From the NCBI RefSeq assembly GCF_000425105.1, contig NZ_AULD01000005.1, positions 558,001 to 622,000 on the forward strand: 64,000 nucleotides of DNA, in the 5' to 3' direction. This DNA is from Agrococcus lahaulensis DSM 17612. Its GTDB lineage: Bacteria > Actinomycetota > Actinomycetes > Actinomycetales > Microbacteriaceae. Position 1 is the stretch's first letter, and every line of letters begins with the position of its first letter. Below the pieces are notes generated by a model. The model searched no databases and had not been told where the DNA came from. It saw only the letters and a program-made list of their open reading frames with translations. Shown here piece by piece: positions 9,140-16,355 of the stretch. The translations under genes and the position numbers were made by a program.

Positions 9140-10116
9140 GCGCCGGCCCGTCCCGGACCGGCACCGAAGGCAGGCAGCACGCGCTCGCCGAACGCGTCGA
9201 TGAACGCCGACTGCTCCTTGCCCACGTGGTGCAGGTAGACGCGGTCGAAGCCGAGCTCCAGGATCTCGGCGATCCGCGCCTCGTGCACGGACAGGTCGCT
9301 CGAGACCGTCACCGCCTGCCGGATCTCGTCATCGGTCGCGCCCGCCGCGGCGCGCTCGAGCTCCTCAGCCGTCGCGAGGTCCCACGACTCCGGCGCGCCG
9401 ATCGTGCCGGTCGCCCACTGGTCGCGCGCGATCGCCATCGCCTCGTCCTCGTCGGGCGCCCACGACAGGTGCAGCTGCGCCGCCGCCTCGCCGCGACCGC
9501 CCGCGTCTCGGTAGCGCGCGAGGATGTCGCGCAGGGTCGGCACGTCCGAGGCGACCGTGATGAGGCCATCCGCCCACCGCGCGTGCGAGGCCGCCGACTC
9601 GGCGGTGACGGCCGCGCCGAAGAGCGGCGGCGGTTCGGCGGGGCGCGACCACACGCGCGCGCGATCGACCACGATCTCGCCCGAGTGCGTCACCTCCTCG
9701 CCCACGAGCAGCCGCCGCATGACCTCGACCGACTCGTCGAGGCGCCGCACGCGCGTCGCCTTGTCGGGCCACGGTTCGCCCGTGATGTGCTCGTTCATGT
9801 TCTGGCCCGAGCCGAGCGCCGCCCAGCAGCGGCCCGGGAACATCTCCTCGAGCGTCGCGATCGCCTGCGCGACGATCGCGGGGTGCATGCGCTGGCCCGG
9901 CGCGGTCACGAGTCCGAGCGAGAACGACGTGGTCGCGAGCGCGGCGCCGAGCCACGCCCACGAGAAGCCGCTCTCGGCCTGCCGGGTGCTCCAAGGCGTG
10001 TGGTGGTCGGAGCACATCGCCGCCTGGAAGCCGGCCTGCTCGGCATGGTGCACGTGGTCGAGCAGCGCCGAGGGGGCGATCTGCTCGTGCGAGGCGTGGA
10101 ACCCGATGAGCGTCAT
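9136..10116 (-). CDS. LLM-class (F420-dependent type) oxidoreductase
   Basis: A 326-residue luciferase-like TIM-barrel oxidoreductase of the TIGR03557/03885 type, expected to use F420 or FMN. Seen: GFHASHEQ at the N terminus, MCSDHHTPW near 40, ALGSGQNMNEHITG near 100, and a C-terminal LGFDRVYLHHVGK. Start ATG 10116 is chosen because the family begins at MTLIGFHASHEQ; in-frame GTG 10125 and TTG 10152 lie upstream. It overlaps the GH13 gene by 4 bases. Substrate unknown. A second member of the superfamily, an FGD, lies at 22809. Confidence 0.85.
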   Translation of the reverse strand: MTLIGFHASHEQIAPSALLDHVHHAEQAGFQAAMCSDHHTPWSTRQAESGFSWAWLGAALATTSFSLGLVTAPGQRMHPAIVAQAIATLEEMFPGRCWAALGSGQNMNEHITGEPWPDKATRVRRLDESVEVMRRLLVGEEVTHSGEIVVDRARVWSRPAEPPPLFGAAVTAESAASHARWADGLITVASDVPTLRDILARYRDAGGRGEAAAQLHLSWAPDEDEAMAIARDQWATGTIGAPESWDLATAEELERAAAGATDDEIRQAVTVSSDLSVHEARIAEILELGFDRVYLHHVGKEQSAFIDAFGERVLPAFGAGPGRAGA

Positions 10117-10211
10117 GGCCTCCACGGAACCGGCCCCGACGCATCCGGTCAATCGGCGTTCGTCCAGGTGGGCGTGGAAACGGGGCGACGGATGCGTCGA
10201 AGGGCGCCCGG

Positions 10212-10913
10212 ATGGAGTGGAATGGGTCGGTGCGACGCTTCCGACGACTGCTGCTGCCCATCGACGCGCTCGGGCCGGCCGACACGACCGCGCGCGTGGT
10301 GCAGCTCATGGCGGGGCTCGCGCTCTACGGACTCTCGCTCGCGATGCTCGTGCGCGCCGACCTCGGCGTCGGCCCGTGGGACGTCTTCGCGCTCGGCATC
10401 GCGAACCACTTGCCGATGACGTACGGCACCGCGACGGTCGTCGTCTCGTGCCTCGTGCTGCTCCTCTGGATCCCGCTGCGGCAGCGCCCCGGCATCGGCA
10501 CGCTGCTCAACGGCTTCCTCGTCGGGCCGGCTGCCGACCTCGGGCTGTGGCTCATCCCCGAGACGAGCGAGCTGTGGCAGCAGGTGCTGCTGCTCGTGGG
10601 CTCGATCGTGCTGCTCGCCTTCGCGACCGGCGTCTACATTGCCCCCACCCTCGGGCCTGGCCCGCGCGACGGCCTCATGACGGGGCTCGTCCGCATCACC
10701 GGCTGGCGCATCTGGATCATCCGCACCCTCATCGAGGGCACGGCGCTGCTCGTCGGCTGGCTGCTCGGCGGCCCGGTCGGCATCGGCACCGTCATCTTCG
10801 CGTTCGGCGTCGGGCCGCTCATCGGCCTCTTCCTGCCCTTCTTCGAGCGGCGCCGGGCGGGGAAGGCCTCGCGCCTGCGAGCCGCGCGCCTGGCCGCGTC
10901 GACCGAGGAGTGA
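10212..10913 (+). CDS. YczE/YitT-like integral membrane protein
   Basis: A 233-residue membrane protein with five to six helices. Family-type motifs are LYGLSLAMLVRADLGVGPWDVF near residues 38-59 and LGPGPRDGLMTGL near 148-160, the pattern of the YczE/YyaS/YxkO family of unknown transport or regulatory function. The C terminus is basic and cytoplasmic. ATG 10212 follows a weak upstream region; no better start is visible. Divergent from the LLM oxidoreductase. Confidence 0.8.
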   Translation: MEWNGSVRRFRRLLLPIDALGPADTTARVVQLMAGLALYGLSLAMLVRADLGVGPWDVFALGIANHLPMTYGTATVVVSCLVLLLWIPLRQRPGIGTLLNGFLVGPAADLGLWLIPETSELWQQVLLLVGSIVLLAFATGVYIAPTLGPGPRDGLMTGLVRITGWRIWIIRTLIEGTALLVGWLLGGPVGIGTVIFAFGVGPLIGLFLPFFERRRAGKASRLRAARLAASTEE

Positions 10914-11108
10914 CGCCCGACGCATCCGGTTTTGTCCCCCGAACGCGTTCGCAGACTGCGAAAATCCGCGGAAAGCGCGGCGTGTCGGGGTGTTCCTGCC
11001 GCGGATCCGGGGGCGCGGGTCTACGTTCGGGGTTGGTCGGAGCCCCTGGGGGCCCCGGCGGATGCCCGCCTCCCTGCGGGCCCGACATGCCACATCCAGG
11101 AGGACACC
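10914..11108. other. Intergenic leader upstream of the HU gene
   Basis: 195 bases without a gene. A TACGTT hexamer at 11022-11027 could be the -10 box, but no clear -35 accompanies it. A GC-rich stretch at 11040-11090 can fold. AGGAGG at 11098-11103 is a strong Shine-Dalgarno for HU. Confidence 0.4.
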
Positions 11109-11393
11109 ATGGCTGAGACCATCAACAAGACCACCCTCGCTTCGAAGATCGCCGCGACGACCGACCTCTCGCAGGCCAAGGTCAGCGCCGTCCTCGACGC
11201 GCTCTTCGACGAGGTCTCGGCGGCCGTCAAGGCCGGCGACAAGGTCTCGATCCCCGGCTTCTTCAGCGCCGAGCGCACCGAGACGGCCGCCCGCACGGGC
11301 CGCAACCCGCAGACGGGCGAGGAGATCCAGATCGCCGCGGGCCACCGCGTCAAGCTGACCGCCGGCTCGAAGCTCAAGGCTGCCGTCAAGTAG
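11109..11393 (+). CDS. hup: HU-family DNA-binding protein
   Basis: A 94-residue histone-like protein that bends DNA as a dimer in the nucleoid. It has the expected MAETINKTTLASKIA start, the VSIPGFFSAERTE saddle and the GRNPQTGEEIQIAAGHRVK DNA-binding arm. There is no long Lys/Ala-rich tail of the HupB type, so it is the short HU form. ATG is set by AGGAGG five bases upstream. Monocistronic, ending at a strong hairpin terminator. Confidence 0.95.
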   Translation: MAETINKTTLASKIAATTDLSQAKVSAVLDALFDEVSAAVKAGDKVSIPGFFSAERTETAARTGRNPQTGEEIQIAAGHRVKLTAGSKLKAAVK

Positions 11394-11412
11394 CTCGCAC
11401 CGCACACAGCAC

Positions 11413-11448
11413 CGGGAGGGGCGTCGCCGAGAGGCGGCGCCCCTCCCG
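11413..11448 (+). terminator. Terminator after HU
   Basis: A 16-bp stem (CGGGAGGGGCGTCGCC with one G-U pair) and a GAGA loop, 20 bases after the HU stop. Typical T-less GC-rich terminator. Confidence 0.8.
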
Positions 11449-11459
11449 CGTCCCAGCCG

Positions 11460-11465
11460 TACAGT
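11460..11465 (+). promoter_or_regulatory. Leaderless -10 box of the channel-like gene
   Basis: TACAGT sits 7 bases before GTG 11473, so transcription would begin at the start codon itself. No Shine-Dalgarno is present. Confidence 0.55.
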
Positions 11466-11472
11466 GGTGCCC

Positions 11473-12228
11473 GTGAGCGCATCCGAGGGGGGTCGTCGCG
11501 GCGCGCCGCTCGACGCGGGCGACGATCGGGGCGACGCCCCCGCGGCTCGCGCCGAGGCCGCCGAGCTGCTCGCCGCCAGGCTCGACCGCCCGATGGGATT
11601 CCTCGGCGTCGTGTTCCTGTTCGTCGTGCTCGGGCAGCTGCTCGTGACGGAGCCCGGCTGGACCCGCATCCTCGCGATCGCCGGCTGGGTGCTGTGGGGG
11701 ATCTTCGTCGCCGAGTTCCTGCTGCGGGCGTACGTCGGCGGCTTCGGCGCCGCGTTCTGGCGCCGCAACTGGTGGCAGCTCATCTTCCTCGCCATCCCCT
11801 TCCTGCGGTTCTTCCGCGCGCTGCAGGCCGTCCGGCTCCTCCGGCTGACGCGCCTCGCGCGGGTCGGCGGGATCCTCTCCGCCGGCGTCCGCGGCTCCCG
11901 CTCCGCGGGCCGGCTGCTCTCGAGCCGGATCGGCTGGCTGGTCGCGGTCACGCTCGTCGTCATCCTCGCCGCCAGCCAGCTGCTCTACGCGATGGAGTCG
12001 CACTCCGACTTCACGACGGCCCTGTACGAAGCCGCGATGGCCACGATCACCGGCGCGGGGATCACCGCGGACGACCCGTTCGCGAAGGTCGTGCAGCTCG
12101 TGCTCGCCGTCTACTCGGTCGGCGTGTTCGCGGCCGTGGCGGGCTCGCTCGGCGCCTTCTTCCTCCGCCGGCAGGAGGAGCCGGTCGCGCCGCGCGGCGA
12201 AGGCGGTCCGGACGAGGCTCGCCCATAG
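11473..12228 (+). CDS. Voltage-gated-channel-like membrane protein with degenerate pore
   Basis: A 251-residue ion-transport-family protein. After a 40-residue charged N terminus come S1-S3-like helices and an S4-like segment near 115-140 with Arg spaced every three to four residues (RFFRALQAVRLLRLTRLAR). S5, a pore-loop region (about 195-212) and S6 follow. Where a K+ channel shows TVGYGD, this protein has ATITGAGI, so selectivity cannot be assumed. Three in-frame GTGs occur (11464, 11467, 11473); the last is favoured by the -10 spacing. It could be a cation channel or a non-conducting sensor. Confidence 0.7.
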   Translation: MSASEGGRRGAPLDAGDDRGDAPAARAEAAELLAARLDRPMGFLGVVFLFVVLGQLLVTEPGWTRILAIAGWVLWGIFVAEFLLRAYVGGFGAAFWRRNWWQLIFLAIPFLRFFRALQAVRLLRLTRLARVGGILSAGVRGSRSAGRLLSSRIGWLVAVTLVVILAASQLLYAMESHSDFTTALYEAAMATITGAGITADDPFAKVVQLVLAVYSVGVFAAVAGSLGAFFLRRQEEPVAPRGEGGPDEARP

Positions 12229-12238
12229 CGTCGGTCAC

Positions 12239-12244
12239 TACCCT
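12239..12244 (+). promoter_or_regulatory. Leaderless -10 box of the CopD-CtaG gene
   Basis: TACCCT lies 6 bases before GTG 12251 with no Shine-Dalgarno, the same arrangement as many genes here. Confidence 0.55.
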
Positions 12245-12250
12245 GGACGG

Positions 12251-14257
12251 GTGCAGCGCCTCCGTCTCCTCGCCCCGGCGCTCGCGATCCTCGCGGGCCT
12301 CGCCGCGCTCTGGGCGGCGCTCGAGTTCGGCGGCGGCGCCGACCCGCTCGCGATCGAGGATCCCGGTCCGCTCGTGCGCTACGGCCTGCCGATCGTCACG
12401 ATGGTCCGCAACCTCGCGATCGCCGCGTCGTTCGGCGGCCTCGTGCTCGCGTGCTTCGCGCTCGTGCCCGGCAGCCGCGACTGGAACCGCTCGCTCGACC
12501 TCGCCGCCCTCTCGGCGGGCGTCGCGACGGTGCTGCAGGCGTTCGTCGGATTCTGGACGTTCCGCCAGCTCGTCTCGAACCCCGTCACCGCCGACGACGA
12601 GTTCGGCAACCTCCTGCAGCTGTTCTTCGTCGAGATCGAGACCGGCCGGCTGCAGCTCGGCACGATGCTCTCGCTCGCGGTGCTCACCGTCGTGCTGCTC
12701 GTCGTGCGCGGCTCGACCGCCGTCGCGTTCGCCGTCGTCGGCTGGGCCGTGCCGTTCTGGCTCATCGCCTCGGGCGGCCACGCGGGCGGCACCGCCAACC
12801 ACGCGCTCGCCGTCTCCTCGCTCCTGCTGCACCTGATCTTCGTCTCGATCTGGCTCGGCGGGCTCATCCACCTCGCGGTGCTCGTGCGCGGCCGCGACGA
12901 CGAGAGCCGTGACGACGCATCCGCACCCCGGAACAGCGCCTACGGCGACGTGCTCCTGCGCTACTCGAGCCTCGCGCTCGTCAGCTTCGGCATCGTCGCC
13001 TTCACCGGCATCGTCTCGTCGTGGGTGCGCATGGAGGGCGACTGGTCCAGCGAGTACGGCATCCTCTCGATCGCGAAGGCCGTGCTGCTCGTCGTGCTCG
13101 GCGCCTTCGGCGCGTGGCAGCGGATGCGCATCCTCACGCCCGCGCGCGAGTCGCGCTCCCTTCGACAGGCTCAGGGACTCCGCGTGACCGGCAGGGCGGT
13201 CGCGCTCATCCTGGGCCTCGAGCTCGTCGTGATGGGCGTCACGGCCGGCGTCGCCGCGGGCCTCGCGCGCACGGCGACGCCCGTGCCCGAGGTGCCGCCG
13301 GGCGCCGAGGCGAGCCCCGCCGAGATCCTCACGCAGCAGCCGCTGCCGCCCGAGTTCTCGCCCATCCGGCTGCTCACCGAGTGGCGCATCGATCCCCTCT
13401 GGACGGTCATCTGCGCGCTGCTCGCGTTCTTCTACGTCGCGGGCGTCGTGCGGCTCGCGCGCCGCGGCGACCGCTGGTCGGGCGGTCGCACGTTCGCGTG
13501 GCTCGCGGGCATCGCGCTCCTGTGGTGGTGCACGAACGGTGCGCTCAACGCCTACCAGGAGTACCAGTTCTCGCTCCACATGCTCGTCCACATGCTCATC
13601 GGCATGGCGGTGCCGGTGCTGCTCGTGCCGGGCGCGCCCATCACGCTCGCGATGCGCGCGATCGCCAAGCGCCGCGACGGCTCGATGGGCGGCCGCGAGT
13701 GGATCCTCGCGATCGTGCACTCCCGCTACCTGCAGGTCATCGGCCACCCGGTGGTCGCCGCGGTCATCTTCGTCGCGAGCCTGTGGATCTTCTACTTCAC
13801 GCCGATCTTCGAGTGGTCGATGCGCGACCACCTCGGGCACGTGTGGATGGTGCTGCACTTCCTCGGCGCCGGCTACCTCTTCGTGCAGGCGATCATCGGC
13901 GTCGACCCGGGGCCGGCTCGGCCGCCCTACCCGCTGCGGCTCACGCTCCTGCTCGGCACGATGGTCTTCCACGCCTTCTTCGGGCTCTCGATCATGATGA
14001 CCGACGCGCTCATGCTCGCCGACTGGTTCGGCGCGATGGGCACCGGCATCGACGCGCTCGAGGATCAGCGGGTCGGCGGCGGCATCGCCTGGTCGGTCGG
14101 CGAGGTGCCGACCGTGATCATGGCGATCATCACGACGATCAAGTGGTCGCGCAGCGACCGCAAGGAGCAGCGGCGCACCGATCGCGCCGCTGCTCGAGAC
14201 GGCGATGCCGAGCTCGGCGCCTACAACGCCATGCTCGAGAGGATGGGGAAGCGATGA
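12251..14257 (+). CDS. CopD / cytochrome c oxidase assembly (CtaG) fusion protein
   Basis: A 668-residue polytopic membrane protein. The N-terminal half is CopD-like (copper resistance, with a His-containing GGHAGGTANHAL near 175-187). The C-terminal half is caa3_CtaG, with YQEYQFSLHMLVHMLIGM near 437-454 and AKRRDGSMGGREW near 475. It is thought to deliver copper during cytochrome oxidase assembly at the membrane. The fusion is standard in Actinobacteria. Around residues 303-309 the code contains a copy of a dispersed repeat (13157-13177) encoding SLRQAQG. The stop overlaps the next gene (ATGA at 14254). Confidence 0.9.
   Translation: MQRLRLLAPALAILAGLAALWAALEFGGGADPLAIEDPGPLVRYGLPIVTMVRNLAIAASFGGLVLACFALVPGSRDWNRSLDLAALSAGVATVLQAFVGFWTFRQLVSNPVTADDEFGNLLQLFFVEIETGRLQLGTMLSLAVLTVVLLVVRGSTAVAFAVVGWAVPFWLIASGGHAGGTANHALAVSSLLLHLIFVSIWLGGLIHLAVLVRGRDDESRDDASAPRNSAYGDVLLRYSSLALVSFGIVAFTGIVSSWVRMEGDWSSEYGILSIAKAVLLVVLGAFGAWQRMRILTPARESRSLRQAQGLRVTGRAVALILGLELVVMGVTAGVAAGLARTATPVPEVPPGAEASPAEILTQQPLPPEFSPIRLLTEWRIDPLWTVICALLAFFYVAGVVRLARRGDRWSGGRTFAWLAGIALLWWCTNGALNAYQEYQFSLHMLVHMLIGMAVPVLLVPGAPITLAMRAIAKRRDGSMGGREWILAIVHSRYLQVIGHPVVAAVIFVASLWIFYFTPIFEWSMRDHLGHVWMVLHFLGAGYLFVQAIIGVDPGPARPPYPLRLTLLLGTMVFHAFFGLSIMMTDALMLADWFGAMGTGIDALEDQRVGGGIAWSVGEVPTVIMAIITTIKWSRSDRKEQRRTDRAAARDGDAELGAYNAMLERMGKR
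13157..13177 (+). repeat. Dispersed CCCTTCGACAGGCTCAGGGA-type repeat inside a gene
   Basis: A 21-base element with TCCCT/AGGGA ends that can form a small hairpin. It lies in frame inside the CopD-CtaG gene in the linker between helices, encoding SLRQAQG. Near-identical elements are known as dispersed repeats in Micrococcales; I recognise the word but cannot count copies here. Confidence 0.55.
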
Positions 14258-15042
14258 ACGACCGATCGACCGACACCGCGCCGGCGCAGCAGCCCGAGCA
14301 GCGCCTGCCGGAGGAGCTCGCGGCGCTCGCGCGCGGCCGCGAGCTGCGCATCACGATCGTGCGGCACGCCGAGACCGAGCACAACATCAACCACCTCATG
14401 CAGGGCTGGTCGGACTCGCCGATCACCGCGCTCGGCTCGCGCCAGATCGAGGCCGTCGCGCGGCACCTCGCGAGCGAGCGCTTCGACCTGTTCTTCTCCT
14501 CCGACCTGCAGCGCACTCGCACGACCGCCGAGGGCATCCGCGCCGCGCTCGACCCCGCGCCCGAGATCGAGTTCACCGAGCTGCTGCGCGAGTGGAACTT
14601 CGGCGGCCACGAGGAGCGCAAGGCCTCGGACGTCTGGCGCGAGGTCATCGTCGAGCACGGCTTCGAGGTCGATCGCGAGCTGAGCGCGCTCGGCGCGATC
14701 GCCGACCAGGTCGGCTGGCGCGGGCTCTTCGACACGATCGCGCAGCTCGACTCGAGCGGTCAGGCCGAGCAGGCCGCCGCGACCGTCCTGCGTGCCGACA
14801 GCGCCCTCGAGCACATGATCCGCGCCGCGGCCGAGGTGCCGGGCGAGGGCACCGTGCACGTGCTCGTCGTCTCGCACGGCGGCTTCATCACGTCGCTCCT
14901 GCGGCAGCTCGTGCCCGAGCTCACGCCCGACGTCATCCTGCCGAACTGCTCGATGACGACCGTCTCGCTCCCCGCCGGCACGACGGTGTGGCAGCTCGAC
15001 CGGCTCGGCGAGGTCGCGCCGGTGACCCCGGTGGTCGAGTAG
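14254..15042 (+). CDS. Histidine phosphatase family protein
   Basis: A 262-residue phosphoglycerate-mutase-like phosphatase. The catalytic ITIVRHAETEHN motif (Arg37-His38) lies near the N terminus, DLFFSSDLQRTRTTAEG follows near 80-95, and the second His is in VVSHGGF near 209. It removes phosphate from small metabolites or proteins via a phosphohistidine; substrate unknown. The ATG overlaps the CtaG stop, with GGGGA upstream. The last residues VVE and the stop TAG come from the first copy of the GGTCGAGTAG repeat. Confidence 0.88.
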   Translation: MNDRSTDTAPAQQPEQRLPEELAALARGRELRITIVRHAETEHNINHLMQGWSDSPITALGSRQIEAVARHLASERFDLFFSSDLQRTRTTAEGIRAALDPAPEIEFTELLREWNFGGHEERKASDVWREVIVEHGFEVDRELSALGAIADQVGWRGLFDTIAQLDSSGQAEQAAATVLRADSALEHMIRAAAEVPGEGTVHVLVVSHGGFITSLLRQLVPELTPDVILPNCSMTTVSLPAGTTVWQLDRLGEVAPVTPVVE

Positions 15043-15163
15043 CGGCCGCCCCCCTCCGCTGGTCGAGTGGCGGCCGCCCCCTCCGGTGGTCGAGTAGCGG
15101 CCGAAGGCCGCGTATCGAGACCAGTCGACCCCGTCTCGATACGGCCCTGCGGGCCTACTCGAC
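15033..15163. repeat. REPIN-like palindromic repeat cluster
   Basis: GGTCGAGT(A/G)G units recur at about 15034, 15061 and 15088. The last starts a 75-base doublet (15089-15163): GTCGAGTAG...CGTATCGAGAC and its inverted partner GTCTCGATACG...CTACTCGAC around an 11-base centre, each arm with its own GGCC hairpin. It lies between convergent genes and probably acts as terminator or REPIN. A close copy is at 40645-40720. Confidence 0.75.
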
Positions 15164-15201
15164 GAGCGGGGGAGCGGCCCTACTCGACGAACGGAGGGGG
15201 G

Positions 15202-15687
15202 TCAGTCCCGCGACGGCAGGTGCACCGCGATCTCGTAGCGCGCCCGCGGGTCGGCGTCGTCCGAGTGCTCGCCCGAGAGGCCGAGCTTCTCGTAGAAGTG
15301 CCTCGCGACGTCGAGCGACTGCCACTCGAGCACTCGGATCTTCGTCTGCTGCTCCGCCCAGTCGCGCACGGCCTCGAACAGGGCCGTCCCCGCGCCGTGA
15401 CCCCGCGCATCCGGTGACACCCACAGGTCGTGCATGCGCGCGATCGACCAGTCGCGGTGCGGAGCGGGGCCGTAGTCCTGCGCGGCGGCGTAGCCGACGA
15501 CGCGACCGCCGAGCTCGGCGACGACGATGTGGTGCGCGGGGTTCTCGACGAGCGCGACGAGGCGCTCGCGGTAGCGGTCGACCTTCTCGTCCTCCTCGTC
15601 GACCGAGCGGTGCGCGGCGAACATCGGCAGCAGCGCCTCGGCGTCGGCCGTCGTCGCCCGCCGGATCGTGATCGCGCCCTCGCTCAT
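15202..15687 (-). CDS. GNAT family N-acetyltransferase
   Basis: A 161-residue acetyl-CoA-dependent acetyltransferase. The acetyl-CoA loop is SPDARGHGAGTALFEAV near residues 98-114, preceded by the HDLWV beta strand, and LDVARHFYEKLGL near the C terminus is the usual last motif. Substrate unknown. ATG 15687 has a -10 box 6 bases upstream and no Shine-Dalgarno. Convergent with the phosphatase across the repeat cluster and divergent from the thioesterase. Confidence 0.88.
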   Translation of the reverse strand: MSEGAITIRRATTADAEALLPMFAAHRSVDEEDEKVDRYRERLVALVENPAHHIVVAELGGRVVGYAAAQDYGPAPHRDWSIARMHDLWVSPDARGHGAGTALFEAVRDWAEQQTKIRVLEWQSLDVARHFYEKLGLSGEHSDDADPRARYEIAVHLPSRD

Positions 15688-15693
15688 GGCGCC

Positions 15694-15699
15694 AGCGTA
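15694..15699 (-). promoter_or_regulatory. Leaderless -10 box of the GNAT gene
   Basis: On the minus strand TACGCT is followed by 6 bases and ATG 15687. Confidence 0.55.
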
Positions 15700-15772
15700 G
15701 CCGGGCGCGCTCGATGGAGGATCCCACAGGCGGCGGCGGATGCGCGGCTCGGGTCGGGCAGGATGGCTCCTC

Positions 15773-16348
15773 GTGAACATGTGGTTGCAGTGGTTGCTCG
15801 CGATGGACCTCAAGAGCCGGGGGAAGCCGCAGCTCGGCATCGGCGACGTCGCGAAGACGACGTTCCGGGTGCTGCCGACGGACATCGACCTGCTCGGGCA
15901 CATGAACAACGGCCGCTACCCCTCCTACATGGACCTCGCGCGCGTCGACATGACGAACCGCACGGGCATGTCGGCGGCGCTCGGCAAGGCCGGCATCTAC
16001 GCCGTCGTCGGGCAGTCGTCGATGGTCTACCGCCGCTCGCTCGACCTGTGGCAGCGCTTCGACATCGAGACGGCCGTGCTCGGCGGCGACGAGCGCGCGA
16101 TCTACCTCGTGCAGCGATTCGTCGTCGACGGCGAGGTGTACGCGCGCGGCATCGTGCAGGGCCGCTTCATCGAGCGGGGCGTCGGCACGGCGAAGATCGC
16201 CCGCGTGGTCGAGGTGCTCGAGGCCGCCGGCATCGCCGTCGAGCTGCCGGCGCTGCCCGAGCAGGTCGCGGAGTGGGCGCGGCTGAACGCGCTGCCGCCG
16301 TCGCGCGCGAGCCACCCCTCCGACTGGGCGGGCCGCGTCCCGCGCTGA
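15773..16348 (+). CDS. Acyl-CoA thioesterase (4HBT hotdog family)
   Basis: A 191-residue hotdog-fold thioesterase. TDIDLLGHMNNGRYPSYMDL near residues 40-59 is the FcoT/4HBT-like catalytic helix region with conserved Asn/Gly/His. It probably hydrolyses acyl-CoA or acyl-ACP thioesters. GTG 15773 is preferred over the in-frame ATG 15740 because CAGGAT stands 8 bases upstream as a leaderless -10 box; this remains uncertain. Convergent with the desaturase-like gene, stops 7 bases apart. Confidence 0.8.
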   Translation: MNMWLQWLLAMDLKSRGKPQLGIGDVAKTTFRVLPTDIDLLGHMNNGRYPSYMDLARVDMTNRTGMSAALGKAGIYAVVGQSSMVYRRSLDLWQRFDIETAVLGGDERAIYLVQRFVVDGEVYARGIVQGRFIERGVGTAKIARVVEVLEAAGIAVELPALPEQVAEWARLNALPPSRASHPSDWAGRVPR

Positions 16349-16355
16349 CGAGCGG

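Noticed and set aside
5829-9164. A single 1111-residue HNH fusion protein
   Set aside because: The upstream half overlaps the GH13 gene in another frame and has no domain. The HNH gene has its own ATG at 7382.
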